Shown here in pieces: positions 62,761 through 64,000 of a DNA stretch of 64,000 nt (its first letter is position 1; every line of letters starts with the position of its first letter). A program made the position numbers and the translations under genes. Under the pieces are notes generated by a model. That model had not been told where the DNA came from, searched no databases, and saw nothing but the letters and a program-made list of their open reading frames with translations. The DNA comes from Symbiodinium natans (Eukaryota > Sar > Dinophyceae > Suessiales > Symbiodiniaceae). The stretch lies in the NCBI GenBank assembly GCA_905221605.1, contig CAJNDS010002501.1:430001-494000 (forward strand), given 5' to 3'.

Positions 62761-63642
62761 CTGTTCTTGGGGTGAAGAGGGGGTATAGGGTTTAGGGTTT
62801 AGGGTTTAGGGTTTAGGGGTTTAGGGCTTGGGGTTTAGGGTTTCGGGCAATTGGTTTAGTTTAGGGTTTGGGGTTTAGGGTGGGGGGGGTCTGGGCGAGT
62901 ACACGGGCTCAAGGGACGTGTGGAGGGGCTGGAGGGCATATATAAGGTTCTAGGGGTTAAAAGCAGAGGGTTGAAGCGCATAGGGTTTAGGGTTTAGGGT
63001 TTCGGGTTTAGGGTTTAGGGTTGGTTTAGGGATTAGGGTTGAGGGTTTAGGGTTTAGGGTTTGGGGCTCAAAGGCTTACGGCTAAAGTCTTCGGGCTTAC
63101 GGGCTCGGAGGGTTCAAGTTGGAAGGGTTTGGGTTTTTGTGGCTAGTTTTTTCTGGTGGCAAAACACTAAACCCTAAACCCCAGAAATATTTAGGGTGTA
63201 GGGTTTAGGGTTTAGGGTCACTAGGTGGTCTAGGGATTACTTCAGGATCAGGGCTCGAGGTTCGTGGCTTCTGCTGCTAGACAGAGCTCTAGGGCGCTTG
63301 GGGTTTGTTGGGCGGCCGCCGCGTATGGTCTCTCTGAGATACTGACATTACCTAAACCCTAAACCCTAAACCCTAAACCCTAAACCCTAAACCCTAAACC
63401 CTAAACTCTAAACCCTAAACCCTAAACCTAAACCTCAAAGCCATAAGCTTTCAAGCTGCTTCAGGGTTTCTCTTACAATCCCTCATGGTCCACCCCCAGT
63501 GAGCTGCAGGGAGATGCCCTAGAAAACCCTTGGGCACCGAATGGTATGGGGGTTTAGGGTTTAGGGTTTAGGGTTTAGGGTTTAGGGTTTAGGGTTTAGG
63601 GTCACCGTATTGGGGTCCAGATTGCAAGGGAATCCTACCCCT

Positions 63643-63800
63643 GAGGGTCCATGTACCTAAATGCGGAAGACTTGGGCCCTAAAGTACCCCCTGTTCAGGG
63701 ACTTCAGGACCCAAGTAAAGAATAAACCCTAAACCCTAAACCCTAAACCCTAAACCCTAAACCCTAAACCCTAAACCCCCCCCCCAATTAGTACCTTTCG
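63643..63800. mobile_element. Family B left part running into a CCCTAAA array
   Basis: GGGTCCATGTACCTAAATGC and the interior GGACCCAAGTAAAGAATAA are followed by about 55 bp of CCCTAAA and a C-run; no right end seen. Confidence 0.6.
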
Positions 63801-64000
63801 TATACCCCCATATTGGAGATCATGGCCAGCTTCCAGCGTAGAGTTTAGGGTTTGGGGTTTAGGGAGGGTTTAGGGTTTAGGGTTTAGGATTTAGGGTTTA
63901 GGGTTTCGGGTTTCGGGTTTAGGGTTTCGGGTTTCGGGTGTCGGGTTTAGGGTTTAGGGTTTGGGGTTGGTTCTATTTTGTTTAAGGTTTAGGGTTTAGG

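Noticed and set aside
1-64000. A true chromosome end
   Set aside because: Arrays occur in both orientations all through the window and are short and interrupted. Nothing indicates a terminal array, although the sequence starts and ends in TTTAGGG.
1-64000. CRISPR arrays, bacterial operons, phage or plasmid functions
   Set aside because: The regular repeats are telomeric heptamers without unique equal spacers, and the genes are intron-split eukaryotic genes.
1-64000. tRNA, rRNA or spliced-leader RNA genes
   Set aside because: No T-loop-like GGTTCGAATCC box with matching acceptor stem, no rRNA core sequence and no spliced-leader sequence were seen by eye. A covariance-model search would be needed to exclude divergent copies.

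Overview
This window looks like nuclear DNA of a dinoflagellate, or a close alveolate relative. Four things point there. (1) The plant/alveolate telomere heptamer TTTAGGG/CCCTAAA and its variants (TTTAGGGG, TTTGGGG, TTCAGGG) occur interstitially across nearly all 64 kb. (2) There are no long ORFs and no bacterial gene organisation. Genes are broken into exons of about 35-100 nt (one of about 420 nt), separated by roughly 0.3-1.9 kb of repeat. (3) In the best-resolved gene every splice donor that fits the reading frame is GC, and almost every acceptor is AG|G; non-canonical donors and AGG acceptors are described for dinoflagellates. (4) There is an exon of a C5 cytosine methyltransferase of the kind found in dinoflagellate genomes and retroelements. 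The species cannot be named from the sequence.

Two genes can be named, both on the minus strand in head-to-tail order. About 62.8-58.8 kb holds the C-terminal part of a translation factor resembling eIF2A; its last exon runs directly into a telomere-like repeat that supplies the stop codon. About 51.9-43.1 kb holds the C-terminal third of 2-oxoglutarate dehydrogenase E1 (TCA cycle), rebuilt here as 11 exons whose phases join without conflict; a twelfth exon is possible. The N-terminal two thirds (thiamine diphosphate part) were not found. A methyltransferase exon lies at 41.3-40.9 kb, also minus. An unnamed plus-strand gene spans about 33.1-36.1 kb, and a minus-strand exon near 30.7 kb encodes a signal peptide. 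Many other unique islands read like exons but match no family I can name; strand and frame are often uncertain for these.

The remaining sequence is three kinds of repeat. First, interstitial telomere-like arrays. Second, at least a dozen families of short palindromic, MITE-like elements (about 80-200 bp, long terminal inverted repeats, no coding capacity), labelled A-O here, often nested or carrying a telomeric array. Third, microsatellites and homopolymers, including T-run/G-run junctions and a 500-bp CA/CG tract.

The most notable pattern is that many telomere-like arrays, and at least one palindromic element, are bounded by direct duplications of 12-34 bp of unique sequence. In one case the duplication overlaps the end of a 2-oxoglutarate dehydrogenase exon and its GC donor; in another an exon is duplicated on both sides of an element. 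This is the signature expected of introner-like insertion, and suggests that telomeric repeats themselves have been inserted at staggered breaks and retained as introns or intron expansions.
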